Of a stretch of DNA of 64,000 bases, positions 38,401 to 43,241 are shown piece after piece. This stretch comes from Microplitis mediator (Eukaryota; Arthropoda; Insecta; Hymenoptera; Braconidae): the NCBI RefSeq assembly GCF_029852145.1, contig NC_079969.1:7068001-7132000 (forward strand), given 5' to 3'. The stretch's first letter is position 1, and each line of letters starts with the position of its first letter. The notes below the pieces were generated by a model. The model had not been told where the DNA came from. It saw only the letters and a list, made by a program, of their open reading frames with translations, and made no database searches. The position numbers were made by a program, and so were the translations under genes.

Positions 38401-40992
38401 TTAGATCATCTTATTGAATAAGACGAGAGCACTTTGCACATCTCCCACATATTATACATATATATATATACATAATTAGTATATATTGTAAATTAGCATA
38501 GCAAATTAATGCCTGGCCTAATTGCACGCGATTAAATTGCAAGCAATCAGCTGGCTTTTATTATTAGGCGTCTATTCATGATAATGATAATTATGATTGT
38601 GATGACAATGATAATGATAATGATTGCCGATGACAATAATTAGTATTTATGATCGTTATTATCATTTGTAACGAAATAATTAATAATTACAGGGCGCGCA
38701 AGGTAAAAAAGGCCGTCGTGGGGACAAAGGTATTAAAGGTGATCAAGGTGTTCCGGGGCTTGATGCACCATGTCCACTTGGTGCTGACGGATTACCACTT
38801 GCTGGTTGCGGTTGGCGTGCACCTCAGGTATACTTTTATATATAATTTTTTTTGTTTTATCCTAAATAACTAATTGGGTGCTTGGGTATTTTTACAAATA
38901 ATTTATTTGTGGGTTTTTATTTTTGGTGCTTTTTTTTCATTTACGAAGATCGCTAGCTTATAAATGGTTGGGAGTTTTTACCACCCCCTCGGTTTTCTAC
39001 CCCTGTAGAAAATTCAACCCTTAAATGCCATGTGTCTGTGAAATTACGTATGCGCCATACGGTGACATTTTGACCCAAGCGTGAAAAAATGATAACTATA
39101 AGTTTTCAAGATTTGTCTTTGAAAAAATTGTGCGACATATTTCTGAACTTTACAAAGAAGCCTTAACTTTGATCACAAGAAATTTTGAAATTTTCTTTTA
39201 AAAAAACTGTAAGAAAAAATTTTTTTTCTTAAGTACGTGCCATTGTTTTAATTTTCAATATAAAAAAAAAACAGTTTTGGTTTCTTAAGTGGGTTTTTTT
39301 AAAAATAATTTTGTTCTGAAGGATAAATAATAAATTTTCTAAGGAAATAAGTTGAAGGTCAAAATGGTACTCGGTGTCACCTAAGTGTTAGCGATCTAAA
39401 AGTTATTATCAATAAAATTTTCGATATTTTCAACCCCAGTAGCATTCTCAAGAAATTTTTAAGTAAATCTGTATCTTAAGTCATAAGTAAGTTTATACAC
39501 GGAGAAAAATGTTGGCTCGAAACCTAGCAATTTTTATTACGCTGTCGACCAAACCTGAAACAGGAAGTGAATCATCCAAAAAATTATTATGCCGCATCGC
39601 AATTATTATAATCTATGGAAGTAATTATTATTAAATCTTATCGATAAGTGTCTCGCGCGTAGTAAGTATTATGATACAGCATAATAATTATTTGGATGCT
39701 TCCCTTCCTGTTTCAAGTTTGGTCGACAACGTAATAAAAATTGCTAGGTTTCGAGCCAACATTTTTCTCTGTGTATGATTAGTCTTGGCCAAGTCAAAGG
39801 AAAGATATTTCCATAAGATATCTTAAGAAAATCTGTTGCAATCCAGTCGAATTCCATTAACTCGGAACTTCCCCTCAATCTTGACCCCTACTACGAGCTA
39901 CGTTGTCTCTCACCCGATGCTATACATTTGTATATGTCTATGTATATTTATCTATGCATCATTCATGTAGGTGTGAGAGCGCACGCGTCATAGTTTACTC
40001 TTTAAAGGAGAAGGGGCATTGGATAAGTCAGAATTTTCAGGAAATTTCCGCTTTTCCGTAGACTAACTGTCCGAGTTAATGGAGATCGACTGTACTCACG
40101 AAACCCATTTTCTTCAAGTCTTGTTCAAATCTTCCGTAAGAGACCTATTTAGAATCTCATAGAATCCAATAGTTTCTCATAAATTCCGATAGAGATTTTA
40201 TAAGAATGAATGAGTTCTATGAAAAGTGCTATACACAGAAAAAAAGGATTTCTTAGTGCAAGAAATTTGTAATTGTCCCAAAAAAATATTTTACTTGCCT
40301 CAAGAAATTTTTCGAATTATAAATTGAAAATTTCAAATTTCTCGGAGCGAGGATAAATTTTTTTAGAGCAAGAAAAAATTTTTTGAACCAAGAAATTTTT
40401 TCTTGTCCTAAGAAAATTTTTGTTTTCAATTTATAACACAAAAAATTTCTTGCGCCAAGAGTTTCTTTTTTTCTGTGTAGTTAAGTATAGGGCCTTATAC
40501 ACACAGCTATAAGAATCTCTCGGATTTATTAAGCAAGGAGACTTCCTGAAGGTCTTTCCTCAAGTAATTTGCTTAAGATAATCTCTGATTAAAAACTTCG
40601 ATTGAATCTGATTTAATTTCAATGGGAAAATGATTTATTTTTCGATCATTTTCCGATTGAAAATTTCCACTGGAATCCGATTAGAATTTTCTAATCAGAT
40701 TCAATCGGAGTTTTTAACCAGACATACTACTGGGGTAGGGACTATAAAATTAACCTCAAAACAATGCTCCGTTTAAAAGCTAGCAGTCTTTTCTGAAGGT
40801 TGTTTAATTTAACATATTAAAAACTAGTGCTTTTATGTGTGCAATATTATTGTTATTATTCAGCAGGATATTGTGAGCACAATGAGTCCAGCTCATGAAG
40901 GACCAGAACCCGCTGAAACAGACTATGATGAACACGAAGAGGATTACGAGGAAGAGTACACCGACCCGAGCGGGAATTTGGCTGAAAAATAA
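3649..40992 (+). CDS. Transmembrane-type (MACIT, XIII/XXIII/XXV-like) collagen alpha chain, 26 exons, 5' end missing
   Basis: This is a spliced gene. Twenty-six exons with consensus GT-AG borders join in one frame to give about 600 residues, mostly Gly-X-Y. Exon lengths are mainly multiples of 9 (27, 36, 45, 54, 63, 90, 180), as in collagens. The triple helix is broken by non-collagenous stretches: FDVFSAVK plus GLQERGHNISAQ (exons 5-6), LTTSLDGKQIPLGTFE (exon 10), ALTNGECRCPRSLRV (exon 12), KYKKLRRRQ plus GDGTFEVNAGEV (exons 16-17), and the C-terminal LDAPCPLGADGLP...GC block (exon 25). That last block matches the C-terminal non-collagenous domain I know from vertebrate XIII/XXV collagens, which are type II membrane proteins with shed ectodomains. 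The N-terminal cytoplasmic and membrane part is not seen. The first exon begins inside a Gly codon, so at least one exon lies upstream. Introns range from 84 bp to 5.5 kb and are packed with inverted-repeat elements. The stop is TAA at 40990-40992. Assignment to collagen is certain; assignment to MACIT is likely. Confidence 0.92.
3915..3950 (+). CDS. collagen exon 2
   Basis: A 36-nt exon (GVAGTPGKNGFP) follows TTCCAG and precedes GTAGTG. It is phase 0 at both ends and holds four perfect triplets. The donor is weaker than its neighbours. Confidence 0.85.
4222..4257 (+). CDS. collagen exon 3
   Basis: A 36-nt exon (GTKGDKGDAGST) lies between TTTCAG and GTAAGA, phase 0. A 5.5-kb intron full of repeats follows it. 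Confidence 0.88.
4339..5154. mobile_element. MITE with CCCTTAYGG ends (copy 1)
   Basis: The ends CCCTTATGGAAAAAACTAAT and ATTAGTATTTTCCCGTAAGG-G are inverted repeats flanked by TA on both sides. The inside is made of CATTAGTGTTGATTAGT-like units and a tRNA-like segment at 4795-4870. Copy 2 lies at 19041-20309. Confidence 0.8.
4795..4870 (+). repeat. tRNA-like segment inside a MITE
   Basis: TGGCAGAGTGG matches the A box and GGTTCGAGCCC the B box of RNA polymerase III promoters, about 40 bp apart. The acceptor arms do not pair, so this is a degenerate tRNA or SINE head and not a working tRNA. Confidence 0.5.
5155..6954. other. collagen intron 3, no gene seen
   Basis: The stretch is AT-rich and contains clustered AACACA/TGTGTT words at 5455-5770. 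The small ORFs at 6079-6294 and 6451-6687 show no known motif and no splice support. Confidence 0.5.
6955..7565. repeat. AGATCT-rich repeat (copy 1)
   Basis: The words AGATCT, TAGATCTC and GATGATTTC recur dozens of times in both orientations. The same word set returns at 57230-57560, for example AGATCTCAGATCTYTGATGA with GATTTCGG, so the two are copies of one family. Confidence 0.65.
8390..8437. repeat. (ATT)n microsatellite
   Basis: About 13 units of TTA/ATT. It accounts for the poly-isoleucine reading frames on both strands. Confidence 0.9.
8893..9651. mobile_element. AGTAGCATTCTT-family element (copy 1), nested
   Basis: The left end TAAGTAGCATTCTTAGG and right end AAGACAATGCTACCAG match the ends of the longer copy at 34651-36151. 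The inside shares CAAGTCGAAGGCAAG and related words. Confidence 0.65.
8994..9405. mobile_element. piggyBac-type MITE with TTAA target duplication
   Basis: The perfect inverted ends CCCTTCGTTGGTCGCGC and GCGCGACCAACGAAGGG are flanked by TTAA at 8990-8993 and 9406-9409. The paralogous site at 34764 reads ATCTTAAGCAAATCTG, an empty TTAA site, which supports a real target duplication. Confidence 0.85.
9791..9826 (+). CDS. collagen exon 4
   Basis: A 36-nt exon (GPIGLDGPKGDP) lies between TTCCAG and GTAATT, phase 0. It begins 71 bp after the nested transposon block that ends near 9719. Confidence 0.88.
10323..11100. repeat. tandem array with a 195-196-bp unit, four copies
   Basis: GATCAAAATTTTAATTTTTT recurs at 10323, 10519, 10714 and 10910. 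Each is followed by the same block containing CTTTACAGAAAATTTTATTC or a close variant. Confidence 0.85.
11342..11413 (+). CDS. collagen exon 5, start of a non-collagenous interruption
   Basis: A 72-nt exon lies between TTCCAG and GTAGCT. Five Gly-X-Y triplets and a partial sixth (GSPG) lead into the non-collagenous string FDVFSAVK, which continues in exon 6. Confidence 0.88.
12120..12735. repeat. CGAATTATTTGAAAAATTC degenerate repeat
   Basis: Short words built on GAATTATT, CGAAG and AAAATTCAA repeat with a unit near 115 bp (compare 12150 and 12250, 12295 and 12425). Confidence 0.6.
13256..13309 (+). CDS. collagen exon 6, non-collagenous linker
   Basis: A 54-nt exon (GLQERGHNISAQTIIQLK) lies between TTTTAG and GTAAGT. 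It has no triplet repeat and reads like a short amphipathic linker between two helical domains. NIS is a potential N-glycosylation sequon. Confidence 0.85.
13700..14000. repeat. 82-bp tandem array
   Basis: TTGACTCAAG recurs at 13727, 13809, 13891 and 13973, exactly 82 bp apart. Each unit has alternating CTTGACTCAAG and CTTGCCTCGAG palindromes. Confidence 0.85.
14256..14332 (+). repeat. tRNA-like segment
   Basis: TGCCAGCCTAGTGG and GAGTTCAATCCCG resemble A and B boxes about 40 bp apart. No cloverleaf can be closed, so it reads as a SINE-type or decayed tRNA fragment. Confidence 0.4.
15096..15275 (+). CDS. collagen exon 7, largest helical exon
   Basis: A 180-nt exon encodes 60 residues of unbroken Gly-X-Y, rich in GPP and GPA triplets, between AATAG and GTGAGA. 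It opens the second helical domain. Confidence 0.93.
15378..15440 (+). CDS. collagen exon 8
   Basis: A 63-nt exon of seven triplets (GKSGDYGPSGFPGLPGHP, then GIP) lies between AAACAG and GTGAGC, after a 102-bp intron. Confidence 0.92.
15571..15615 (+). CDS. collagen exon 9
   Basis: A 45-nt exon (GMPGRNGTRGLPGRR) lies between GTATAG and GTGAGT. NGT is a potential glycosylation sequon inside the helix. Confidence 0.9.
15717..15942. mobile_element. hairpin MITE with CCTCAACGGTCAC-type ends (copy 1)
   Basis: The left end CCTTAACGGTCATGTGGGG and right end GTGACCGTTGAGGGTTAA are inverted. The inner arms AAGATACCTTTTTTCTGG and CAAAAAAGGTATCTTGTAG also pair. A second copy lies at 25787-26096. Confidence 0.75.
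15956..17045. mobile_element. 1.1-kb TIR element with GCACGTAAAAAAA ends
   Basis: The left GCACGTAAAAAAATGCTGGA and right TCAACTACACC...TTTTTTACGTGC are inverted. The inside holds repeated ACTACAGTTTGTG and TAGTAGTCATTAC words and a CT-rich stretch at 16500-16790. No transposase frame was seen. Confidence 0.7.
17046..17614. other. collagen intron 9, right part
   Basis: No exon or repeat family was recognised. Open frames at 17393-17648 run across the exon 10 acceptor and are shadows. Confidence 0.5.
17615..17720 (+). CDS. collagen exon 10 with non-collagenous interruption
   Basis: A 106-nt exon lies between CAATAG and GTAAGT and ends in phase 1. Three triplets (GDKGDKGDRG) are followed by the interruption LTTSLDGKQIPLGTFE, and the helix restarts with GPPGPPGPPG. 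Confidence 0.9.
18641..18729 (+). CDS. collagen exon 11
   Basis: An 89-nt exon lies between AAACAG and GTAAGC. It completes the split Gly codon of exon 10 and adds ten triplets ending in GKR. A 5.5-kb intron follows. Confidence 0.9.
19041..20309. mobile_element. MITE with CCCTTACG ends carrying a satellite (copy 2)
   Basis: CCCTTACGAAAAAAACTAAC and GTTAGTTTTTTCTGTAAGGG are inverted ends that match copy 1 (4339-5154). CTTGCAACACTATTGG recurs at 19226, 19290, 19364, 19438, 19502, 19566, 19640, 19704, 19778 and 19852, giving unit lengths of 64 or 74 bp. Confidence 0.85.
20760..21200. repeat. CCATGGAATTC/ATAGGAATTC-rich repeat
   Basis: Loose repeats of CATAGAAATCCATRGGAATTC in both orientations make the frame at 20818-21054 look repetitive. 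It is not coding. Confidence 0.6.
21842..21961. mobile_element. short hairpin element
   Basis: AGAAAAAAAAATGTCATTGA is matched by the inverted TCAATGACATTTTTCTTTC 120 bp away. Confidence 0.6.
22471..22718. mobile_element. 248-bp MITE with CCCWRGCGGAT ends
   Basis: The ends CCCAGGCGGATATAATT and AATTCAGATCCGCTAGGG are inverted. The inside is built from TTACCGTAAAATGCGG words in both directions. Confidence 0.75.
22724..23345. mobile_element. TIR element with TATACATAAGGTAC ends
   Basis: The left TATACATAAGGTACCGGTGG and GGTAATAAGGCC are inverted on the right as GGCCTTATTGCC and ACCCGCGAGTACCTTATGTA. It directly adjoins the 22471-22718 MITE. Confidence 0.7.
23774..24005. mobile_element. MITE with GAAACAAAAATAG ends
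   Basis: TGCAGAAACAAAAAAATAG plus TAACCATTG on the left pair with CAATGGTTGCTATTTTTGG plus TTTCCGTG on the right. It ends 219 bp before collagen exon 12. Confidence 0.65.
24224..24323 (+). CDS. collagen exon 12 with cysteine-containing interruption
   Basis: A 100-nt exon lies between CTATAG and GTAGTT. It opens with ALTNGECRCPRSLRV and resumes Gly-X-Y at GLPG. The C-R-C pair is the only cysteine pair before the C-terminus, so it could hold inter-chain bonds. Confidence 0.87.
24504..24592 (+). CDS. collagen exon 13
   Basis: An 89-nt exon lies between TTGTAG and GTAAGT. It completes the phase-1 Gly codon and carries ten triplets from GPKGDSG to GPPGLP. The next intron holds the 734-bp foldback. 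Confidence 0.9.
24624..25357. mobile_element. 734-bp foldback (long hairpin) in collagen intron 13
   Basis: The arms run from ACACGGAAAAAAATAGATAG to CTATCTATTTTGTTCCGTGT and pair almost along their full length, for example CCCCAGACAAATGCGTTCCA near 24860 with its inverse near 25050. The loop is only about 20 nt, near 24955-24975. Confidence 0.9.
25411..25500 (+). CDS. collagen exon 14
   Basis: A 90-nt exon of ten perfect triplets (GLAGPKGEKGEYGD..., ending GPP) lies between TTATAG and GTACGT. It starts 53 bp after the foldback in intron 13. Confidence 0.92.
25597..25641 (+). CDS. collagen exon 15
   Basis: A 45-nt exon (GAPGIKGEKGDKGES) lies between TTTTAG and GTTAGT. It ends the helical domain before the basic microexon. 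Confidence 0.88.
25731..25757 (+). CDS. collagen exon 16, basic 27-nt microexon
   Basis: A 27-nt exon (KYKKLRRRQ) lies between TTGCAG and GTAAAA, phase 0. It has no glycine and six of its nine residues are basic. The tribasic RRR could be a proprotein-convertase site or a heparin-binding patch. It keeps frame whether included or skipped. Confidence 0.75.
25787..26096. mobile_element. hairpin MITE with CCTCAACGGTCAC-type ends (copy 2)
   Basis: AACCCTCAACGGTCACGG on the left and GACCGGTAAGGGTC on the right are inverted. The inner AAGAAATCTTTTTTGTAG and CAAAAAAGGTATCTTATA arms match copy 1 at 15717-15942. Confidence 0.7.
26136..26171 (+). CDS. collagen exon 17
   Basis: A 36-nt exon (GDGTFEVNAGEV) lies between GGCAG and GTGAGT. 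It continues the interruption started by exon 16. Confidence 0.82.
26366..26470 (+). CDS. collagen exon 18
   Basis: A 105-nt exon lies between TTTAG and GTCAGT. After the residues I-M, eleven triplets restart the helix (GPPGPPGPAGNPGLQ..., ending GAKGEP). Confidence 0.92.
26741..26785 (+). CDS. collagen exon 19
   Basis: A 45-nt exon (GEKGAKGDPGPMGLP) lies between TTTTAG and GTAAGT. Confidence 0.92.
27160..27690. repeat. TTCTAGAAAATT degenerate repeat
   Basis: Words such as CCTAGAAAATTTTCTAG and GGATTTTCTAGA recur throughout. They explain the open frame at 27157-27357, which has no splice support. Confidence 0.6.
27808..27870 (+). CDS. collagen exon 20
   Basis: A 63-nt exon of seven triplets (GPMGLRGEAGRPGDAGKP, then GAM) lies between GTTTAG and GTAAGA. 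A 5.4-kb repeat-filled intron follows. Confidence 0.92.
28108..28883. mobile_element. CACGG-ended MITE with tRNA-like insert (copy 1)
   Basis: CACGGAAAAAAATTCCAGTT is inverted on the right as GTGGAATTTTTTTTCCGTG. The repeated word TACGATGTTAACATCGTAA lies in both arms. It matches 41774-42547 over its whole length with few differences. Confidence 0.88.
28355..28440 (-). repeat. tRNA-like segment within the CACGG MITE (copy 1)
   Basis: On the minus strand TGGCCGAGTGG (A box) is followed about 45 bp later by GTGTTCGAATCC (B box). A D-arm GGCCGAGTGGTCCAAGGCC can form, but the acceptor stem cannot. It resembles tRNA-Ser or tRNA-Leu in its boxes. Confidence 0.6.
28884..31311. other. collagen intron 20, AT-rich stretch
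   Basis: No exon is seen. Homopolymer A/T runs and TAA/ATT repeats dominate. Three short stretches with GGATTCGAACTCGCGAC-like words are given separately. Confidence 0.6.
29780..30290 (-). repeat. three spaced tRNA B-box-like repeats
   Basis: GGTGGATTCGAACTCGCGAC occurs at 29804 and as close variants at 30019 and 30248. Each is followed by a GTTCAAT-type word, about 215-230 bp apart. They read as tandem copies of a decayed tRNA-derived repeat on the minus strand. Confidence 0.5.
31312..32271. mobile_element. 960-bp element with CCCATATAACAATCTTG ends
   Basis: CCCATATAACAATCTTG and ATGGATATTGTTACTAGGG are inverted ends, each flanked by TA. The inside is filled with CTTGCGCAAATCTGTTGCAA words in both orientations, which it shares with the AGTAGCATTCTT family. 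Confidence 0.72.
33312..33338 (+). CDS. collagen exon 21
   Basis: A 27-nt exon (GTPGLDGMK) lies between TTTCAG and GTAAGC. It sits 30 bp before the paired hairpins that begin at 33369. Confidence 0.87.
33369..33543. mobile_element. hairpin 1 of a tandem pair
   Basis: AGTCGTCCCAACAAAAGCTT is matched by AAGCTTTTGTTGGGACGACT, with pairing continuing through CCCACCAGTTTCTTC. The arms are about 60 nt. Confidence 0.85.
33551..33700. mobile_element. hairpin 2 of a tandem pair
   Basis: AAAGTCCTCCCAGAGAGTAA and GTCGCCGTCGG are inverted on the right as CCGACGGCGAT and TTACTCTCTGGGAGGACTTT. It starts 8 bp after hairpin 1. Confidence 0.85.
33711..34073. mobile_element. AGATAAGCAATAAC-ended element (copy 1)
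   Basis: AGATAAGCAATAACGTGT is inverted on the right as ACACGTTGTTGCTTATCT. A diverged and interrupted copy spans about 45197-46882 and shares AGATCGGCTATTTT and CAAAATGGCGTCTATGT-type words. Confidence 0.75.
34133..34186 (+). CDS. collagen exon 22
   Basis: A 54-nt exon (GAQGEPGIKGERGNSGLP) lies between CAATAG and GTAAGT. Confidence 0.92.
34308..34334 (+). CDS. collagen exon 23
   Basis: A 27-nt exon (GTDGIPGAQ) lies between CCTCAG and GTATAG. Confidence 0.85.
34651..36151. mobile_element. CCCTAGTAGCATTCTTG element (longest copy)
   Basis: CCCTAGTAGCATTCTTG on the left and CAAGACAATGCTGCTAGG on the right are inverted. It contains many CTTGCGCAAG palindromes and TCAAGATCTGCTCAAG words. Frames at 35088-35363 and 35698-35970 are by-products of these repeats. 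Confidence 0.75.
36468..36503 (+). CDS. collagen exon 24
   Basis: A 36-nt exon (GSKGDKGAPGET) lies between TTACAG and GTGAGT. Confidence 0.9.
36690..36745. repeat. GA-rich microsatellite
   Basis: GAGAGAGA and GGAAGAGAGG runs. Confidence 0.8.
37110..38350. repeat. cluster of TGATCATATATGA palindromes
   Basis: GATCATATATGAT or close variants appear about twenty times at irregular spacing across 1.2 kb of intron 24, with TATCTGATTTT and TTATCTGAT between them. A smaller cluster lies at 44520-44645. Confidence 0.75.
38693..38827 (+). CDS. collagen exon 25, end of helix and C-terminal cysteine domain
   Basis: A 135-nt exon lies between TTACAG and GTATAC. Seven triplets (including RRGDKG, which contains an RGD) and a final GLD lead to DAPCPLGADGLPLAGCGW. 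The spacing C-x13-C and the LDAPCPLG opening are the hallmark of the XIII/XXV C-terminal domain. Confidence 0.93.
39498..39773. mobile_element. 276-bp MITE with CACGGAGAAAAATG ends, TA duplication
   Basis: CACGGAGAAAAATGTTGGCT pairs with AGCCAACATTTTTCTCTGTG, and arms of about 95 nt pair with few mismatches. TA flanks both ends. The related copy at 34703 reads AATCTACATGATTAGTC without the insert. Confidence 0.88.
40234..40477. mobile_element. CACAGAAAAAAAGGATTTCTT MITE, TA duplication
   Basis: The inverted ends CACAGAAAAAAAGGATTTCT and GAGTTTCTTTTTTTCTGTG are flanked by TA. Related elements lie at 45712-45979, 50635-50815 and 52087-52350. Confidence 0.82.
40584..40722. mobile_element. 139-bp palindromic element
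   Basis: TCTGATTAAAAACTTCGATT is inverted as AATCGGAGTTTTTAACCAGA. GATTGAATCTGATT and AATCAGATTCAATC extend the arms. Confidence 0.75.
40864..40992 (+). CDS. collagen exon 26, acidic C-terminal tail and stop
   Basis: The exon carries 42 codons and TAA. The tail runs from QDIVSTMSPAHE to DPSGNLAEK and holds a strongly acidic core with many D, E and Y residues. The acceptor reads CAGCAG, so the exon may also begin at 40867, one Gln shorter. Human XIII/XXV chains end close to the cysteine block as I recall, so this tail is an extension. Confidence 0.82.
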   Translation, partial: QDIVSTMSPAHEGPEPAETDYDEHEEDYEEEYTDPSGNLAEK

Positions 40993-41339
40993 TAATAGAC
41001 CTAAATAAATAATCATATTCTATAACTATATTTTTTTAACGACAAACTAAAATCCCTCATACTATTTACCAGCCTTATAAATAAATATATATTTATATAA
41101 TTGCGTACTAGGATAATCAATGGATTTCAATGATGATTATCGTCAAAACTAACTCACCCGGTAATTTAGCATCCCTTTGTAATATTATATAACACAGAGG
41201 GTCAATATGGGATGTAGTTATGCATGCATTTGCTGTTTCACTTGCACGTAATCTCCTTGATAATTAACAATATTCATCAATAATAAACAATATTACTGAC
41301 CTATTGCATAATATAATTGTATATTTTTATTTTTTACAG

Positions 41340-41423
41340 TCAAAAATTTTACAAAAGTGGTTATTAGAAGAACAATTTCATCAACAGCATCTAAAAAAAC
41401 GCGATCACAAATTGCGTAACTGA
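41340..41423 (+). CDS. possible alternative last exon of the collagen gene (basic tail)
   Basis: A pyrimidine-rich TTTTTACAG at 41331-41339 is followed by 27 open codons and TGA. The reading is in phase 0, so exon 25 could splice directly here and skip exon 26. The tail runs from SKILQKWLLEEQ to LKKRDHKLRN and is basic, unlike the acidic tail of exon 26. AATAAA follows at 41521. A 27-codon open stretch can occur by chance, so RNA evidence is needed. Confidence 0.5.
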   Translation, partial: SKILQKWLLEEQFHQQHLKKRDHKLRN

Positions 41424-41591
41424 GTAAAATTTAAAAAAAATAGTATATTTTTTATTAATATAAATAATTATTGTCCTTTCTCTACATATCCAATTTAAAA
41501 TCCTCCCATTTTTTTGTAAAAATAAAACAGTCGTTTAAAAAATAATTTTAGTGTAAGTTAAATATAAACTGGTAATTAATTAGTATATTAC

Positions 41592-41697
41592 GCACTAAGG
41601 GAGAAAAATAGAACATTCCGAGCCGCGTCATTGGCTGCGCAGCCGAAGGCGACGGTAGCAAACACGGGAATTGGGACCTTCTATTTTTTTCCGTTTA
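41592..41697. mobile_element. small hairpin element of the CACCAAGGGAGGAAA group
   Basis: CTAAGGGAGAAAAATAGAAC on the left is inverted as CTTCTATTTTTTTCCG on the right. The loop region CGAAGGCGACGGTAGCAAAC matches the loops at 58555-58666 and 58986-59105. Confidence 0.6.
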
Positions 41698-41773
41698 AAT
41701 TATTTTTCAATAGATCTGCAGCTGAAAGTTTAAATTTTTGTCTCTAAGAAAAATTAACGCATGCGTCAATTTA

Positions 41774-42547
41774 CACGGGAAAAAATTCCAGTTAAATTTA
41801 CGATGCTAATATCGTAATTTTTTCTATTGATTGTAGTGGTGGACTATACCTGTAAAATCATAATTTTTACGATGTAGCATTGGAAATTTCATTTAAGAAA
41901 TAATACTTCAGACAAATAACACAAAGTCTTAAGCTCTTTAGTATAAATTACGATGTGAACATCGTAAAATTTGAGAATTTGATGTAATAGAAATTTTAAA
42001 TAAAAGTATAAAATAATAATCGCTCGGGCGGGTGTTGGATTCGAACACGAGACCTTTCGAGTGCGAAGTGACCGAGGCCTTGGACCACTCGACCACAGAA
42101 GGGCCCACAAGTTCAGGTCGTGTTTAAGATCCATATAAACGATATAAATAAACAGTCATAAGTCACGAGAACGCCTCTTACGGTGGACACAGTTACTATT
42201 TAAAAATTACGATGTAACATCGTAATTTTTATAACTTACATCGTATTATAACAGAGGCAGCACTGTAATATTTATTTTATTCAAAATTAAATAGAAAGAT
42301 AAATATAGGAATAAATATAGTTTTTGAATTGTAATTTTTATTTTATTCTCTTTACGATGTTAACATTGTAAATTTTAAATAATTTTTAATCCAAAAAGTC
42401 TTTGTTAAAATTACGATGTTAAATAGTAAAAAATGTAACCTACATAGTAAATTTTAGAATAAGACATTCGAAAATTGATGCTAATGAAAGCATAGTCCAC
42501 GATTACGGTGTTAATATCGTAAATTTCGGTGGAATTTTCTTTCCGTG
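41774..42547. mobile_element. CACGG-ended MITE with tRNA-like insert (copy 2)
   Basis: The ends CACGGGAAAAAATTCCAGTT and GGTGGAATTTTCTTTCCGTG are flanked by TA on both sides. It is a near-duplicate of 28108-28883. Confidence 0.88.
42021..42106 (-). repeat. tRNA-like segment within the CACGG MITE (copy 2)
   Basis: It has the same minus-strand A and B boxes as 28355-28440, with only a few substitutions (TGGTCGAGTGG in the A box). Confidence 0.6.
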
Positions 42548-42552
42548 TACGA

Positions 42553-42680
42553 GACGAAAATTCGGGCACGAGATAAAACGCGATTTCAGACTAGGGAGTG
42601 GTAGCGCTCGCCTTTGGCTCGGGCAATCAACTTCGTGACGGAAATTATCTTGTTTTATCCCGTGCCGCGAAATTTGAATT
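42553..42680. mobile_element. hairpin with GGCACGAGATAAAAC arms
   Basis: AATTCGGGCACGAGATAAAA is inverted as TTTTATCCCGTGCCGCGAAA. It lies 6 bp from the end of the CACGG MITE. Confidence 0.65.
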
Positions 42681-43241
42681 TTCAGCTGCTGAGCTATTGA
42701 ATAATTTAATGAAAAATAAAATAAGCTGATAAGCTTTTGAATAAAAAATATGTAAGTGGTGTAAATAAATGTACTTACAGTGCACCAATATAATGTGCAC
42801 GTGAGTTCGTGTATATATTTGATAAAAAATATAATAATGAAATTTAAAAATAATAATAATTTCTAAATTAAAAAAAAAAAATTAATATTTAAATATATGT
42901 AATTTTATTTTTTGTTTCATTGTAACCAATTGCCATTATTAATATTATTATACTATTTAATATTGTATTTTATATATTAATATTTTTATATTATATATTT
43001 GTATTTCTATTATTACTGTATGACTTTAATAAATTATAATCTTTATAATGAATTATCAATTTAAAAAATATGTACACATGTTAATATTTTATAATTATAA
43101 TAATAAATAATAATTATGAATATATTTAAAAATTGTATCTTTAATTGATAAATAAATACTAAGACATTTATTTTAACTGTTGTCGTTTTTTATTAATTTT
43201 GTAAATTTTTTTTTTTGATTTATAAAATACAAGTTTTGAAT

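Larger units (their letters stand above)
39434..40735. mobile_element. AGTAGCATTCT-family element (copy 3), interrupted by three insertions
   Basis: CCCCAGTAGCATTC and TACTACTGGGG are inverted ends. The body aligns with 34651-36151 except where 39498-39773, 40234-40477 and 40584-40722 are inserted. Confidence 0.7.
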
